Source: Plasmopara viticola
Taxonomy: Eukaryota > Oomycota > Peronosporomycetes > Peronosporales > Peronosporaceae
Reading direction: 5' to 3'
DNA: 64,000 nucleotides
Assembly (NCBI GenBank): GCA_001695595.3
Contig: MBPM02000046.1
Span: forward strand, 248,001 to 312,000
The notes under the pieces are model-generated. The model did not search any database, was not told where the DNA came from, and saw nothing but the letters and a program-made list of their open reading frames with translations. This document shows, one piece after another, positions 34,446 through 45,000 of the stretch (positions are counted from its first letter, which is position 1; every line of letters starts with the position of its first letter). The translations under genes and the position numbers were made by a program.

Positions 34446-35314
34446 TTAAAATTCCGTGCTTTGCTTCATTATCATAAAGAATTCGTCCATGTCAATAACG
34501 CCGTCGTGGTTTTGATCGAACTCGTCTATCATAGCCTACATCATGCATGTGTTTGATTAGACCGCGTCCATTCTATAGTGCCAACCACTGTACCTGATGA
34601 AACGTACCTGCAGCTCATCGTCGTCAAGGTTTTCACCCAACTCTTTGGCCACTCTTCGCATTTTCTGCAGATAGATATACACCTTAACACCTTCTACCAT
34701 ATAGATACGAAATCAAGCAGAACACACCCGTAAAGTGATCGTGCCCGATCCGTCTTCATCAAACAATTCGAACGCCTAGATTACGAGGGTAATTAGTCCA
34801 AATCCAAGCTTTTTTTCTTTGTCTAATGGTGTGCAATCATGGTATAGTTAACCCACGCGTCTTACCCGGGCAATCTCCTCGTCTGGATCTCGTGCCAATA
34901 TCTTTCGCCGCACTGTCACACCCACAACGCGTCAACTTTCCGATGTACCTCCTTCCTGTTTACACTTTTCGTACTTATCCCCATATAATCGTTAAAGTCC
35001 ACGCGACCACTTCGCTGCACGTCAACGTCTTCCACAAGGTCCAGTACCTCTCGCTTACTGACTTGAAAGCCCAACGCACGCATCAACACCTTTAGCTCAT
35101 GATAATCGATTGTGCCCACTTTGTCCGTGTCAAAGAGCTCAAAAGCCTCGCGAAGTTCCTTCTTCTGTTCTTCGGGTAATTCCTGCTTAACTCTTCGACC
35201 CGTACGAGCACTACGTGCATTATTTGATGTTCTAGACCTGCTACTTAGCGGATACAAAGACACAGCATCGTCTTTACGCTCTTGATGGCTGCGCTGCACG
35301 CGTAAAGAGCTCAT
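34446..35314 (-). CDS. Centrin (EF-hand basal body/centrosome protein), five exons
   Basis: Exons on minus are 35314-34975, 34912-34866, 34775-34728, 34664-34608 and 34535-34446, giving 193 residues. The introns (62, 90, 63 and 72 bp) have donors GTACGA, GTAAGA, GTGTGT and GTACGT and YAG acceptors, and every phase closes. Four EF-hands are visible: [36 protein letters not shown] and [12 protein letters not shown]. The linking phrases ([48 protein letters not shown]) are characteristic of centrin rather than calmodulin. Centrins bind calcium and organise flagellar basal bodies, which fits an organism with zoospores. The N-terminal ~50 residues before EELP are basic and longer than in many centrins. 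The start is the first in-frame ATG. Confidence 0.95.
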
Positions 35315-35412
35315 AATTTTTGGCGACTCTTTAAAAATTACGTTTATTAAAATAAGCTTCAACCCATCGGTTTAGACAGGGAGCTCTTCGAACCAATAAA
35401 TTACTCGGGTTC
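35315..35412. promoter_or_regulatory. 98-bp divergent promoter region between centrin and ORC3
   Basis: The two start codons are only 98 bp apart on opposite strands, so one small region must serve both genes. It contains a gaaccaataaa (CCAAT-like) motif at about 35390. No other element is certain. Confidence 0.5.
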
Positions 35413-38334
35413 ATGCAACCGGCGGCCTTCTCGACCGGCGTAACGATCCAGTACCCACAGAGTCGAGAAGCAAAGGCTGCATCAAATCACCATAATGAAC
35501 AGGCAGAGACTCCGTTTCCATTTCCAGCGGACTCAAGGGCTTTATTGGATTGTCACGATCGAACAGACACGGAAGCTTACAGCATGTGTCAACAGCTCGC
35601 GTACCATTTTGCGTATGATACGACACGCCAAGCTGTGCAAGAAATATTGCACAAAAACAACAACACGAGCTATTGCCAAGTGCTAACATTTTTGGAGCAG
35701 TATTGCACGCGCATTGCGTCGGCAAGCGATTTAAATATGGACATCTCGTCTTTAGATCGACAACAACGTGATCCCAATGCACCAGTTTTATTTCCAGCGT
35801 TCCATGGGTACCCGACTGCTGCAATTATTGCTGGAGCGGATGCAACATCGAGTGATCTGTGGGTGGAGCCACTCACGCTCAAGCTACGACGGACGTTTCC
35901 TCTTTGCATCCTGGTGCAACGAGATGTGGCATCTGCGAGACGGTTTATTGAGTGGCTCGCTGCGAAATTGGCAAAATTGTGTGCAGCAAAACAAGGAGAA
36001 GAGAAGTGGCTTGAGGAGGTTGTTGAAACGTTTGATCTATTGCCATTGAAGCACGTGGCCGCATGTGTGGGAACTTTCAGTCGACGGAAGACAAGGGTCA
36101 AAGAAAGCATTGACACTTCGAAAGAGAATGAAGACGAGCACGGTATGAGTGATGATAGTTTTGTGAACTCAGTATCAGACACAAGTAGTGATGAATTTAC
36201 GTGTGGCACACCAAAACGGAAAAGAAAGCAACCACGGGTTGCGTACTCTCGATGGTCAATGTCGAAATTATTGTCAACAATACAATACAATGTCAATGTA
36301 TTGATTGCACCGAAGAGTGAAGAGACAAGTTGGGCATATATTGCAATGTTAGACGAATTAGTGCACAATCGCCTTGAAGAAGTATTGAATTACATTCGAA
36401 AAAGTCATGAGAAGGAAAACGAGATAATTTTGCAAAGTATTGCGTGTTTCGATCAAGCACTTGTGTGGCTGCAGGCCAAGATCTCGACGTGTCAAAAGAT
36501 CTGTGTCAAATTGTTAAATGTAGCGTCTGAATCCAAGAATTCGGCTCCAGTCCACGTTGGCACGACTGAGATGGCAATGGCTCGAGTTTTACATCGTGTG
36601 TTCCGTCAATACACTTCTTTTCTCGAAGACTGCACTATGGAAGTACTGACAGTAACTGACCGACGAAAATTGGTCAAGGAAGAGCTGTTGAAGCATGAAA
36701 AGTACTACTCGTTCAGTCGTAATGAGCCGGAGGCAGTCTTACCAACACCTTCTCTTCAGCCGTATTTGATTCTCTGTATCGAACAATTGGAAGGTTTTTC
36801 GAAGCAAGTTTTTGGGGACTTCTTAGACATCTGGACCCAATTTAATTGTCAGCAACAAGACATACACTCAATCAATACAACAAGTTGCACGCTTGGGTTT
36901 GTCATTGGAGTTGCGTCCGCAACGTCACCCGCACTTCGACGTTTAGATCTATCAGTCACGAATCGTTTGGAATTGCAGTTTTTCTCGCTTGTAGACGCAC
37001 GTAAATGCTTTGCCGATATTCTCGAAGCGCTTGTGGTCAATGCAAAGTTGCCATTTATTCTCAGTGGCAAAGTGTTACGAGCTATTGCTAGTCGCCATCG
37101 TCGATTACCTAGTATACCCCGTCTCTTGTTGGCTTTACGATTGTTGTTATTCACGCACTTTCGACGGTGTCCATGGAGTTTTTTAGCCTTCGCAGGTGAA
37201 AATGTTGCATTGATAGCCGAGTCTGTTGCTGCTGGCATGACAACACTACCTCGTAAAGTCTTGATTTGGATTGAGCGACATCGACACCGTTTGATCCGTA
37301 AATCTTTAGAAGAAGGGAGAACTTTGGACTCAAGTCTTGTCTCGTGGCTCACTTTGTGTCGTAAAAATGAGCTGTCCGACTTGTCTTTAAGAGTATTGTC
37401 TTCTGACACAATGAATGAAGCGGACAATTGGATTGGAGTATTGGACTCGGCGCTACACTTTGAAAGTCGACGACGTGCTCATTGGCGATTGGGATGGGAA
37501 TGTTTTCGAGCCGCTTGTGTGTGGCTGGACGTGCAATGTGATGGAAAAGAGGGAGATGATGCATTTGTGATGGAATTAGCACTTGCTTTGGATGGCCGAC
37601 TAGGAGAAGCGCCGCGTTTTGTACAAGTTCTCCAACGTATGCAGACGCCCCGATGGGTTGTAGCAGTCGGAATGATTCAGCAGTGGAAAACTTTGTGTCG
37701 TGTCGTTGGCTCTTTCGGAGACGAAATGGTCGAAAAGACGTTAAGTGAGCTGGCAATGTTGTGTGCTTATGCACGAAGAACAACAATTCCGATCAAGATG
37801 CAAATAGGATTGCGAAATGAGATTGTGACAGTGTTCATGACACGTCTTGTTATTGTATTGGTGCAGCCACGTGTGATGAATTCGCGAGCTGATTCATTGG
37901 TATCGAATTGGTTCATTTTGAAAGACGTTCATGTGTTGGAAGAACGACTGAGGTTTAAGTACCATGACCATCTTCGCAATATATTGCAAGAATACGGCAT
38001 TGGAGAACATAATGGGACTTTAATAGGCACAAACGATGCGCCATCATGGGTTCATGATGTCGGACTCGCTTTTTTATTTTACCAGGAAAGTGCGAGTTCA
38101 AGCCTGAGTCTTTGTGAATGGTACGAGAGCTTTTGTTTTGAATTAGAGGAAGAGATGAGGTCGAGAGCAGATACGAGCACAGAAAAGAGAAAAAATGCCG
38201 ACTTTAGAGCCAATCCAACCATCAAGGCTCGTTTCGTGCGTGCACTTTGTACCCTACGTCATTGGGGCTTCATTCAAAGTGATGCACCTCGCGATTTGGA
38301 GCAAGATTTGATAGAAAAGCTCGTTTTTGTTTAG
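35413..38334 (+). CDS. ORC3: Origin recognition complex subunit 3 (ORC3)
   Basis: A single-exon protein of 973 residues. ORC3 is part of the origin recognition complex that marks replication origins in the nucleus. The segment FPAFHGYPTAAIIAGADAT (about residues 127-145) matches the 'LPTA....G.N..DH' entry to the ORC3 AAA-like domain. Near residues 448-465, YLILCIEQLEGFSKQVFGDF matches the Walker-B-like '(L)VI..ED.E.F....L..FI' strand. CTLGFVIGVASA with RRLDLSVTNRLELQFFSL follows as in ORC3 (IFGIATS...L). The 'A...F..L..FT.HF.R.PWSFL' stretch is typical. The last 40 residues (RFVRALCTLRHWGFI) look like the C-terminal winged helix. A charged linker with KRKRK (about 272-277) may hold a nuclear signal. 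The length is larger than human ORC3 (about 710). Identification rests on remembered family patterns. Confidence 0.82.
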   Translation: MQPAAFSTGVTIQYPQSREAKAASNHHNEQAETPFPFPADSRALLDCHDRTDTEAYSMCQQLAYHFAYDTTRQAVQEILHKNNNTSYCQVLTFLEQYCTRIASASDLNMDISSLDRQQRDPNAPVLFPAFHGYPTAAIIAGADATSSDLWVEPLTLKLRRTFPLCILVQRDVASARRFIEWLAAKLAKLCAAKQGEEKWLEEVVETFDLLPLKHVAACVGTFSRRKTRVKESIDTSKENEDEHGMSDDSFVNSVSDTSSDEFTCGTPKRKRKQPRVAYSRWSMSKLLSTIQYNVNVLIAPKSEETSWAYIAMLDELVHNRLEEVLNYIRKSHEKENEIILQSIACFDQALVWLQAKISTCQKICVKLLNVASESKNSAPVHVGTTEMAMARVLHRVFRQYTSFLEDCTMEVLTVTDRRKLVKEELLKHEKYYSFSRNEPEAVLPTPSLQPYLILCIEQLEGFSKQVFGDFLDIWTQFNCQQQDIHSINTTSCTLGFVIGVASATSPALRRLDLSVTNRLELQFFSLVDARKCFADILEALVVNAKLPFILSGKVLRAIASRHRRLPSIPRLLLALRLLLFTHFRRCPWSFLAFAGENVALIAESVAAGMTTLPRKVLIWIERHRHRLIRKSLEEGRTLDSSLVSWLTLCRKNELSDLSLRVLSSDTMNEADNWIGVLDSALHFESRRRAHWRLGWECFRAACVWLDVQCDGKEGDDAFVMELALALDGRLGEAPRFVQVLQRMQTPRWVVAVGMIQQWKTLCRVVGSFGDEMVEKTLSELAMLCAYARRTTIPIKMQIGLRNEIVTVFMTRLVIVLVQPRVMNSRADSLVSNWFILKDVHVLEERLRFKYHDHLRNILQEYGIGEHNGTLIGTNDAPSWVHDVGLAFLFYQESASSSLSLCEWYESFCFELEEEMRSRADTSTEKRKNADFRANPTIKARFVRALCTLRHWGFIQSDAPRDLEQDLIEKLVFV

Positions 38335-38499
38335 AGCTATTGCTGAACGTGGCCAAAGCGAGTCAAAACGAATGTAGCATGATAGCAATAATATTGTCAT
38401 AAAAGGTATTGAAGTTTCATGCTCTTTTTAATCGTCACCTCGCTCGATGGCTACATTTCCACCGACAATAACAGCTCGATTAGAAAAGACAGAAATAAC

Positions 38500-38718
38500 T
38501 TATCGGGCATGGCAGCGCTTACCGCCTGTGTTGTAGTGCAGCAATTTCTCAATCAGGTCTACGTGCGTAAGCATCATACGACGACAGCAGTAGCGTTTCA
38601 GTGATAGTTCATCCAGTGCGTCTCGTTCCGTGTAGTCTGCACGGAGTAATCCCAAGTATGTCTCCCACTTGTTGGCCAGCACCTTGCCGCACGTAAAGCA
38701 GCGCACGGGGACAATCAT
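38500..38718 (-). CDS. RPB10: RNA polymerases I, II and III subunit RPB10 (RPABC5)
   Basis: 72 residues from the ATG at 38718: [39 protein letters not shown] and [20 protein letters not shown]. This is a near-textbook RPB10, the small zinc-binding subunit shared by all three nuclear RNA polymerases. The zinc ligands CxxC (C7, C10) and CC (in YCCRR) are present. The frame is open further upstream, but the MIVPVRC start is fixed by the family. It lies tail to tail with ORC3 (165 bp) and head to head with the gene at 38830. Confidence 0.98.
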   Translation of the reverse strand: MIVPVRCFTCGKVLANKWETYLGLLRADYTERDALDELSLKRYCCRRMMLTHVDLIEKLLHYNTGGKRCHAR

Positions 38719-38829
38719 AGCAGAGTATACCAACCAATACTTTGTGTCGAACACTGATTCCCCACAATTGGGCAAAATCAGAAGCCGTCATTTTAGCGAA
38801 TAGAAAGCGGACAAAGAAGGAGGTCTTAT
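38719..38829. promoter_or_regulatory. 111-bp bidirectional promoter region
   Basis: This is the only space between the divergent start codons of RPB10 (minus) and the acidic protein gene (plus). It includes gtcattttagc (about 38789), which loosely fits the oomycete initiator (TCAYTTT-like). The initiator match is weak. Confidence 0.4.
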
Positions 38830-40578
38830 ATGAGAATGGTGGTGGTGGAAGAGCAGCCGCAGCAACCCCAAACTGCTTCTACCAATGACGAGAATGCAGC
38901 AAATTGTGTCAACAATCAATTGTCGTCAAAAGATGCGCAGAATGTGCTTAAGAACAGCGTCGAGAAGGTGATGACGGCAACAGAAGTCAATGAAATTGAG
39001 GGGAATCAGGCTCCCGTGACGCTCAACATTGACGCAACAAAAGTGCTACATCAGAAACACTGCAGTGAAGATACACTGCCAGTCGATGTGGACGTCAGTG
39101 AGCGTGAGAAAAAAGCTGGCCAGGTGCCTAAACGGTATGCAAGCAGTATGGAGCCTGAGGCAGTAAAGAGTGTTGGTGAGGTGCAGAGTGATGGTTATGC
39201 CGCATCCGTGAAGGAGATGCCAGGTCGTTGCAGTACGGAAAGCGCTCACGACAATGTTATTGTGGAGATGGAGGCGAATCGAACGGAGATTGACGTGGAG
39301 ACGGAGCACGATGAGGAGGCGATTTCGCATCCCGAGCTTCAGATGGCAGTAGATGCAACAATTGTAGCGAATGTAAATATGGACATTGAGATGAACACGA
39401 AGGCAACTGTGCAGCCGGGTGATCGTGTTGGGTGTAACGAAAAGGAGACTGATTTTGTGAATGTGAAGAAGAACGTCATGGAGGAGACAGGGATTGTCGA
39501 TGTAGAGTGTGTGAAAACACTGAGCAGTCCGATACTGTCGCATCTTAGTGCGGACGAAGCCATGGAATTGATCGGAGCGCATCAAGTTGAAGACTTGCTT
39601 CCTGATGTCAGTACTCTAGTTGGTGAAAGTACTGACAACAATGAGTATCAGTGGTTTGATGAAGATGAAAACGACGAGGAAGGAGAGGCAGTGGAAATTG
39701 AACACTCACTTTTTGAAACGACAACAGGGACTAGTAACGATGTGTTTGGCTTCGACGGTATTGGCGTCACTGAAGCGACATCAAGATTTGAGGATAACAG
39801 TGACGGAAGTGGTGATACTCTTGTCATTGCAACAAAAAGTAATAGCAGCTCGAGTACAGGTTCAAGTTCAACTTCGAGCTCGTCGAGCGGCTCTTCGTGC
39901 GATAGTGGAAGCTCGAGCTCAGAGGAGGAAGTTGCACGGCTTGCATCAAAGAAGCGTCGGAGTTCAGAAAGTAGTAATATTCGAAAAATTATGAGTCATC
40001 AAAAGAAGCGTGTTCAATCGGAAACAGAGAAGCCGTCACAAAGGAGGCCAATGAAACGGAAGCGTAGAATCCCTCAGCCAGTTATTCCGCCCGAATTTGC
40101 AGTGTTCGAATCTGAATCACTAGATCCGATTCTTCGAGGCACGTATGCTGTACGGAACAACCGACGGGCTTCATTTGTCGGAAGTTGGGGCTTTTGTGAA
40201 GATGATTTTCAAGAAACTGAGAAGATCAGCCCTTTCGAGTACATATCACGAGCACGGGTTTCATCGCGGCGTAAAATCGATAAACGTCCAGTGTCTGGCA
40301 AGTACGGAGGATTTTTCAAATTGCGTCAGTTCAATGGATCTTTGGTTAAAGTTCGAGAAGAACAAGTGGAATTACAGTTCGTGCCGATGCCGACGTCCGA
40401 TGGAGAAGAGGAAGACGAAGGGATAGAGGTTGATAGCGACGATGAAAGTGATGAAGTGGTTGCAAGCCGCTATGTTGTGCTGGGAAGAGGGAAGAATCGA
40501 TTTGGCCGATTCTTGATCCGAGGATATTTGAACCCAGAAATCGGTCGACTTACGGTCAAACGCCGGTATTTGGAATAG
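38830..40578 (+). CDS. Acidic Ser-rich nuclear-type protein, unknown function
   Basis: 582 residues, single exon. Not assigned to a named family. The first ~330 residues are acidic and repetitive in E, V, D and N. A Ser run lies at about 337-365 (SSSSTGSSSTSSSSS and more) followed by EEE. Basic patches KKRRSS and KRKRR (about 378-420) suggest nuclear location. The C-terminal ~160 residues are a compact conserved-looking module: ILRGTYAVRNNRRASFVGSW, KYGGFFKLRQFNG, an acidic loop, then YVVLGRGKNRFGRFLIRGYL and GRLTVKRRYLE. The 'G.G.N.FG.F...G' and final 'K.RY' resemble a small beta-rich repeat I have seen in uncharacterised protist proteins, but I cannot name it. The start is the first ATG, 111 bp from RPB10. 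Confidence 0.82.
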   Translation: MRMVVVEEQPQQPQTASTNDENAANCVNNQLSSKDAQNVLKNSVEKVMTATEVNEIEGNQAPVTLNIDATKVLHQKHCSEDTLPVDVDVSEREKKAGQVPKRYASSMEPEAVKSVGEVQSDGYAASVKEMPGRCSTESAHDNVIVEMEANRTEIDVETEHDEEAISHPELQMAVDATIVANVNMDIEMNTKATVQPGDRVGCNEKETDFVNVKKNVMEETGIVDVECVKTLSSPILSHLSADEAMELIGAHQVEDLLPDVSTLVGESTDNNEYQWFDEDENDEEGEAVEIEHSLFETTTGTSNDVFGFDGIGVTEATSRFEDNSDGSGDTLVIATKSNSSSSTGSSSTSSSSSGSSCDSGSSSSEEEVARLASKKRRSSESSNIRKIMSHQKKRVQSETEKPSQRRPMKRKRRIPQPVIPPEFAVFESESLDPILRGTYAVRNNRRASFVGSWGFCEDDFQETEKISPFEYISRARVSSRRKIDKRPVSGKYGGFFKLRQFNGSLVKVREEQVELQFVPMPTSDGEEEDEGIEVDSDDESDEVVASRYVVLGRGKNRFGRFLIRGYLNPEIGRLTVKRRYLE

Positions 40579-40906
40579 AATAGCTCTGCGATTACTTTCC
40601 AGCGAAGTAATGTAAAAGTCCGGTTAAAATATTTTTTAGGTACTAGCGTTCGGGAATTCATCGTTGTGTTATCAGTATATACCGACCTAATTGGGTAAGA
40701 AATGTAGCAATCAAAATTTTGAGCTGCGACGTAAGGCGCTTTTATTGCAAGTCATGGATAGCTCGAGCAACTTTCAAGCAATTTATTTCACCGGATTGTG
40801 GCGTTCGTCGCTATTGCGTCACTATATTAATTAATTTCCTAAAATTGATCAATTGTCCGCAGGAAATTCTCTTTCTAGCAATAACAGTTTAATAAAGACC
40901 TTTTTC
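40579..40906. other. Spacer between gene cluster and LINE
   Basis: 328 bp holding the 3' UTR of the preceding gene and AT-rich DNA. No feature recognised. Confidence 0.4.
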
Positions 40907-42062
40907 TATTGTAATGTAATGTATTACGTTATCGCGTTGCCAAGTTATGCACGTGCTAGGCTCAGTCTGGCTAGTCCACGGCATAGAGTGGTGTCCGCAT
41001 ACGTCGAGTCTCGTTCGGCGGGTGCATCCAGCACCAAGGTCGTGAGGGTCTTCCATTTCTTTTGGTCTTGTGCAAGGGTACGTACCACTTCGAGGTCTTG
41101 TGCTATCCGGAGTCGAAAGCCGGAGCCACGAGAAACAAGGTTGTGGTCGAGTGTTGAGGGGAGCGTGGTGCGGGGACGTCCGCGCCATTTCGCTGCGGTG
41201 GAGAAGAAGTAGGCACGCATCTGGAGGTTAGCTGAAATGTCGGGATTGCGGCGAAGTACATGGCCAAACAGGCGCCAGCGAGCTTGTGTCAGTCGTAGTC
41301 TCAGCGGCCGCTCATCACAGAGGTCGTAGAGTCTTGCATTCGAAATGGGTCGAGGGTAGCGATAGCCAAGAGCGTAGCGAAGCTGGCGGCGATGGAAACT
41401 CTCGCGGCCGTGGAGCTCTGACTTGGTAAGAGCCCAGGAGGCGCAGTTGTACAGCAGAATCGGTAGAACGTAGGTGTTGTACAGTCGAATGCGGGTCTTG
41501 GGTGAGATGAGCGTGGGGCGAAGCCAGACACACCAGAGGCGGTGGAGCGCGAGGGTGGCCAGGGACTTGCGTCGGGATAGATCTCCAATATCGCCGAGGA
41601 GTGTTCCGAGCTTCTTAGTGTGGCACCAGGTTTCTTCTCAAGATCGGGCGTGTCGAGTGGCGCCCGACAGGTTGCAGTGGCGGCGGATTTCGGTGACTTC
41701 GGTCTTGGCTTCGTTTTTTTTTTTTCAGGCTTAGAAGGAAGTCATCAATGCGGTGCTCACCTTTATCGTGGTTCTTGGTTTCTCGGAGGCCAAGGATATC
41801 GACGCGGTAGCGCCGGAGATCTTCGGGGAGTGTTTCGTGCTTCCTGCGCTTCGAACCTAGAGAATTCACATTAAAGGAGCAAATCCGGATGCGGTTGGCG
41901 CGGTTAAGGGCGTGGAAGGGGGTTTGGCCTGGTGCTGGAGACCGTCGCGTCGAGGGTGAGACTCGTTAGAGACCTGCAGATGCCCGAGAGCACCTGCCCG
42001 AAGCGCGCGAGCATTTAGCCCCCGCGCTTGGAAGGAGGGCGTCACCCCAACCTTTTCCGAAA
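40907..42062 (-). mobile_element. Non-LTR retrotransposon (LINE), internally deleted, copy 1
   Basis: Read on minus from about 42062. A 5' region is followed by the start of an APE-type endonuclease (ICSFNVNSLGSKRRKHE, then RRYRVDILGLRETKN, about 41890-41730). A run of A (plus-strand T run 41717-41729) marks a junction, beyond which the reading resumes in the C-terminal part of a reverse transcriptase: TKKLGTLLGDIGDL, then ILLYNCASWALTKSELHG, RRQLRYALGYRYPRP, LTQARWRLFGHVLRR and KWRGRPRTTL. The endonuclease remainder and the whole RT catalytic core (YxDD) are missing. The 3' end is a short (attac)n-like tail at about 40907-40925. The element is inactive. A second, shorter copy lies at 56537-56860 with the same 5' and 3' ends. 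Confidence 0.87.
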
Positions 42063-45000
42063 ACTTTTTTTATAAATCATAAAAGAAGGATTTAGTGTCA
42101 TTGCATCAAACCATGGCTGCTAGATTTTACGTAACTCCACAATTTTCACGTTTAAATCGTGACCATATAACTACTAACCTAAGTTAACGCACTTAAGCAG
42201 GAACATTTAAACGCGAGTAAGCGTGAATTCGCGTCGTTAACGATTGAAGAACTTACCCCCTCACTCCTTTAGCAGACACCTCTAAAGTGTTTAAACAGCG
42301 CAAGGAGCTTGACTCATTTCGATGATGAAATTAGACTTGATGATGCGGCCGTATGTGCAGTACCCTTGAGACCAACCAACTGTTAATCGAAAGATCGCAT
42401 TCCCTCCCGCATACTTTCTTCTTGCAAGGTGCTGTGTAATTCGAAAGCAATACCTGGTCGATTTTTAGCCTAAATGAACGTGAATAATGTATGATATTGC
42501 TTTATCCGTCAGACTCGCAGTATGCGCTGCTCAATGATTAGCTGGTCTTACGGGCCTAAGTAGGCAGCTGCATTTGCAATCCTTTATGCCGTTACGAAAC
42601 CGGAACTCATCATGGCGTTTGAGCTCTACAAGAAAAGGTGATGCATAGGGCATTACAGGCGCCGGCCCTCTTGGCGGCAACACGTCAAAATTGGTGAAAT
42701 GTAAACCCCACAAATCCAGTAGTGTGGGTCGAGGCAGCCACTAAAGTAGTCATAATCATAAATGATCTGGTGTGCGCTGCACTTTAAATGAGAGGCCTGG
42801 CAAAAAACCGAGCACAATTATATCAATGGACATTATTAAGTGTTTTTGTCGAACACACGCAAGAGCATTTCAGAGCCACGTTCTTTTTACCAACTAAGAA
42901 TTTTGGCTTGAAGCTTGCTTTTTTGCCTTCGAACAATGGAAATGCATGCATTGCAAATACAATCGGGGTTGAAGGCGTCCACTACATTTCCCAAGCTAGT
43001 AAAACTACATGTAGCTCAAGGATACACCCGTATCGTATTCGCTTCTTAGACTGCGTGAATAAGGATGGGGGGTGAAATCTTATTCGTCTTTAAAAAGTGT
43101 ACAGCCACACACAGTTTTGTTCCTCCGGAATGCCATAATAGGGTACAAAGAAGCGAGTAATGACGTTAGTAGAACGAAAGGGTATTCACATACACCTAGA
43201 TGCTGCATAAGAAGCAACACCATGTGTCATGTCTGTGGCAAGCATTGACACTTGACAGGCGTCTCTTTCGAAAGTATTCCGACGAAGCCTTTTTTCAGCC
43301 TCGCATCTAGACTCTTGAGCTCATCGGCAGAAGTCACGCCTCAGGAACAACAGAGAATCCGGCTTGATAGCTCTTAAGGTGAAGACTTTTAGCGGACGAG
43401 TGTTGGTCGTATTTGCAAGCATACAAGGGTATAACAAACCAATTCGAGACTTAATTGTTTTTGCGCGTCTAGTAATTTTGTGACGGCAAACAATTGCGGT
43501 ATGTTGACTGATGCTCTTACGAGATCAGCAGAGTTAAGTCAATTTTGATTTGACTGGCGAATGAGACACCCCTAGAATACCGATTCTTTGATACGACAAT
43601 TCTGACATTACAGAGTTATTTTGACTATGAGTGTATTTGAACAAGTGTGACTTGGTTCCGAGCATGCCATGGCCAGAAATGGACAAACCCTAAATATATC
43701 AGCAAGGCAAAGCCATGCGAGTGATTACATTTGCTTAAAGTAGCAAAGGTTTTAATGTCTCTTAAAGTTAAACGTGAAGACGTCTTGGAAGCTTCAAGTG
43801 TCACTGGCAGCACTGACGCTTAAGATAGCTTAAATATGAGTTACGTTGGACGTTAAATGTGGTTTACGCAAGTGACAATATAGATTCTCACCACAGATAC
43901 TTAGCTAAGTGCAGGTAGCATAGCTTTGTAGGAACTCAATCAGATGGGATACGTTTTTGATGCCGGTTTGTCACAAGTGACTGTACAGAAAAAAGAAATT
44001 TCGAGCATAGTACTATTTGACATCTTAGCTTTGTTGCTATGTCACGGCAAGCGTGCTTCTGATACGGGATTTGAGATGTATCAGAGTTAGAAGTTTGAAA
44101 CAAAGCAAATAAATGCTTGGCCGAAAAAAAAAATTAAAATTAGTGTTCCCGAACTCAAGTTCTTTCCTAAGGATATAAATACATACTACGCATAGATGAA
44201 ATATGGGAAGGGTCAGCCTTATCGATAGCATACGTTGCGCCTGGACCCAAGGATCCGGTATGTTCTGCTTATAAAAATCATTTTGATGAGGTGCCCTAAG
44301 ACTCACCATCAAATCTCTTAGTTTTTTTACGCGATTGGTCTAAGTACATATCAATTGACACTTGAAAGCAATGGGAGTAATGCTATTTTCGCCAAAACCC
44401 AAAACTAAAATTGGTGTGGTAGTAAAAAAAGTCACACTTATCATCCTTTTTGTGTGCTTGGTAACCGGACGAAAAATGGATACTACTTTATCTGTATAGT
44501 AAGCTTAACAGTGCGACGAAACCCGCACAAAGGCTCCTTTTAAAAAGAACGTGTCACCAAACAACTTGTTCTGGTTTACTTACATAGTGCACTTAGTTTA
44601 ATGGTCGATTACGACCAAATGCAAAAGGTATGTTGGACTTATCCTCCACAGCTCTCAGTGCACCGAGCAGCAAGCTAAATTAGTAGCTAGTAATATCACA
44701 AAATAGATACCCGGTCCATCTAGCCACAAAACTGATTTAATCATTACGAGCTTTCGCCAAAGAATTGTTTTGACGATGCATCAATCCATAGCCAAAAATC
44801 AGCCACCGATAATAATTGAATTTCAATGATGTATCAATCCATAGCCAAAATCAGGCGGCCAAAATGGTTAAATCAAATCTTTCAAGAAAGCGTTTGAGGT
44901 TATGAGAAACAATAAACTTTAAGCCAACATCGATAAATGTATATTGTAATAAGTAATTTTACTCTCATTTTTGTAAGCCATGACTCGCACAAACTCTCAA

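Noticed and set aside
35670..37427. Long minus frames across ORC3
   Set aside because: They are antisense shadows of a real coding strand, with no domain.
38609..38791. Upstream-extended or alternative-frame start for RPB10
   Set aside because: The family N-terminus [11 protein letters not shown] fixes the start at 38718.
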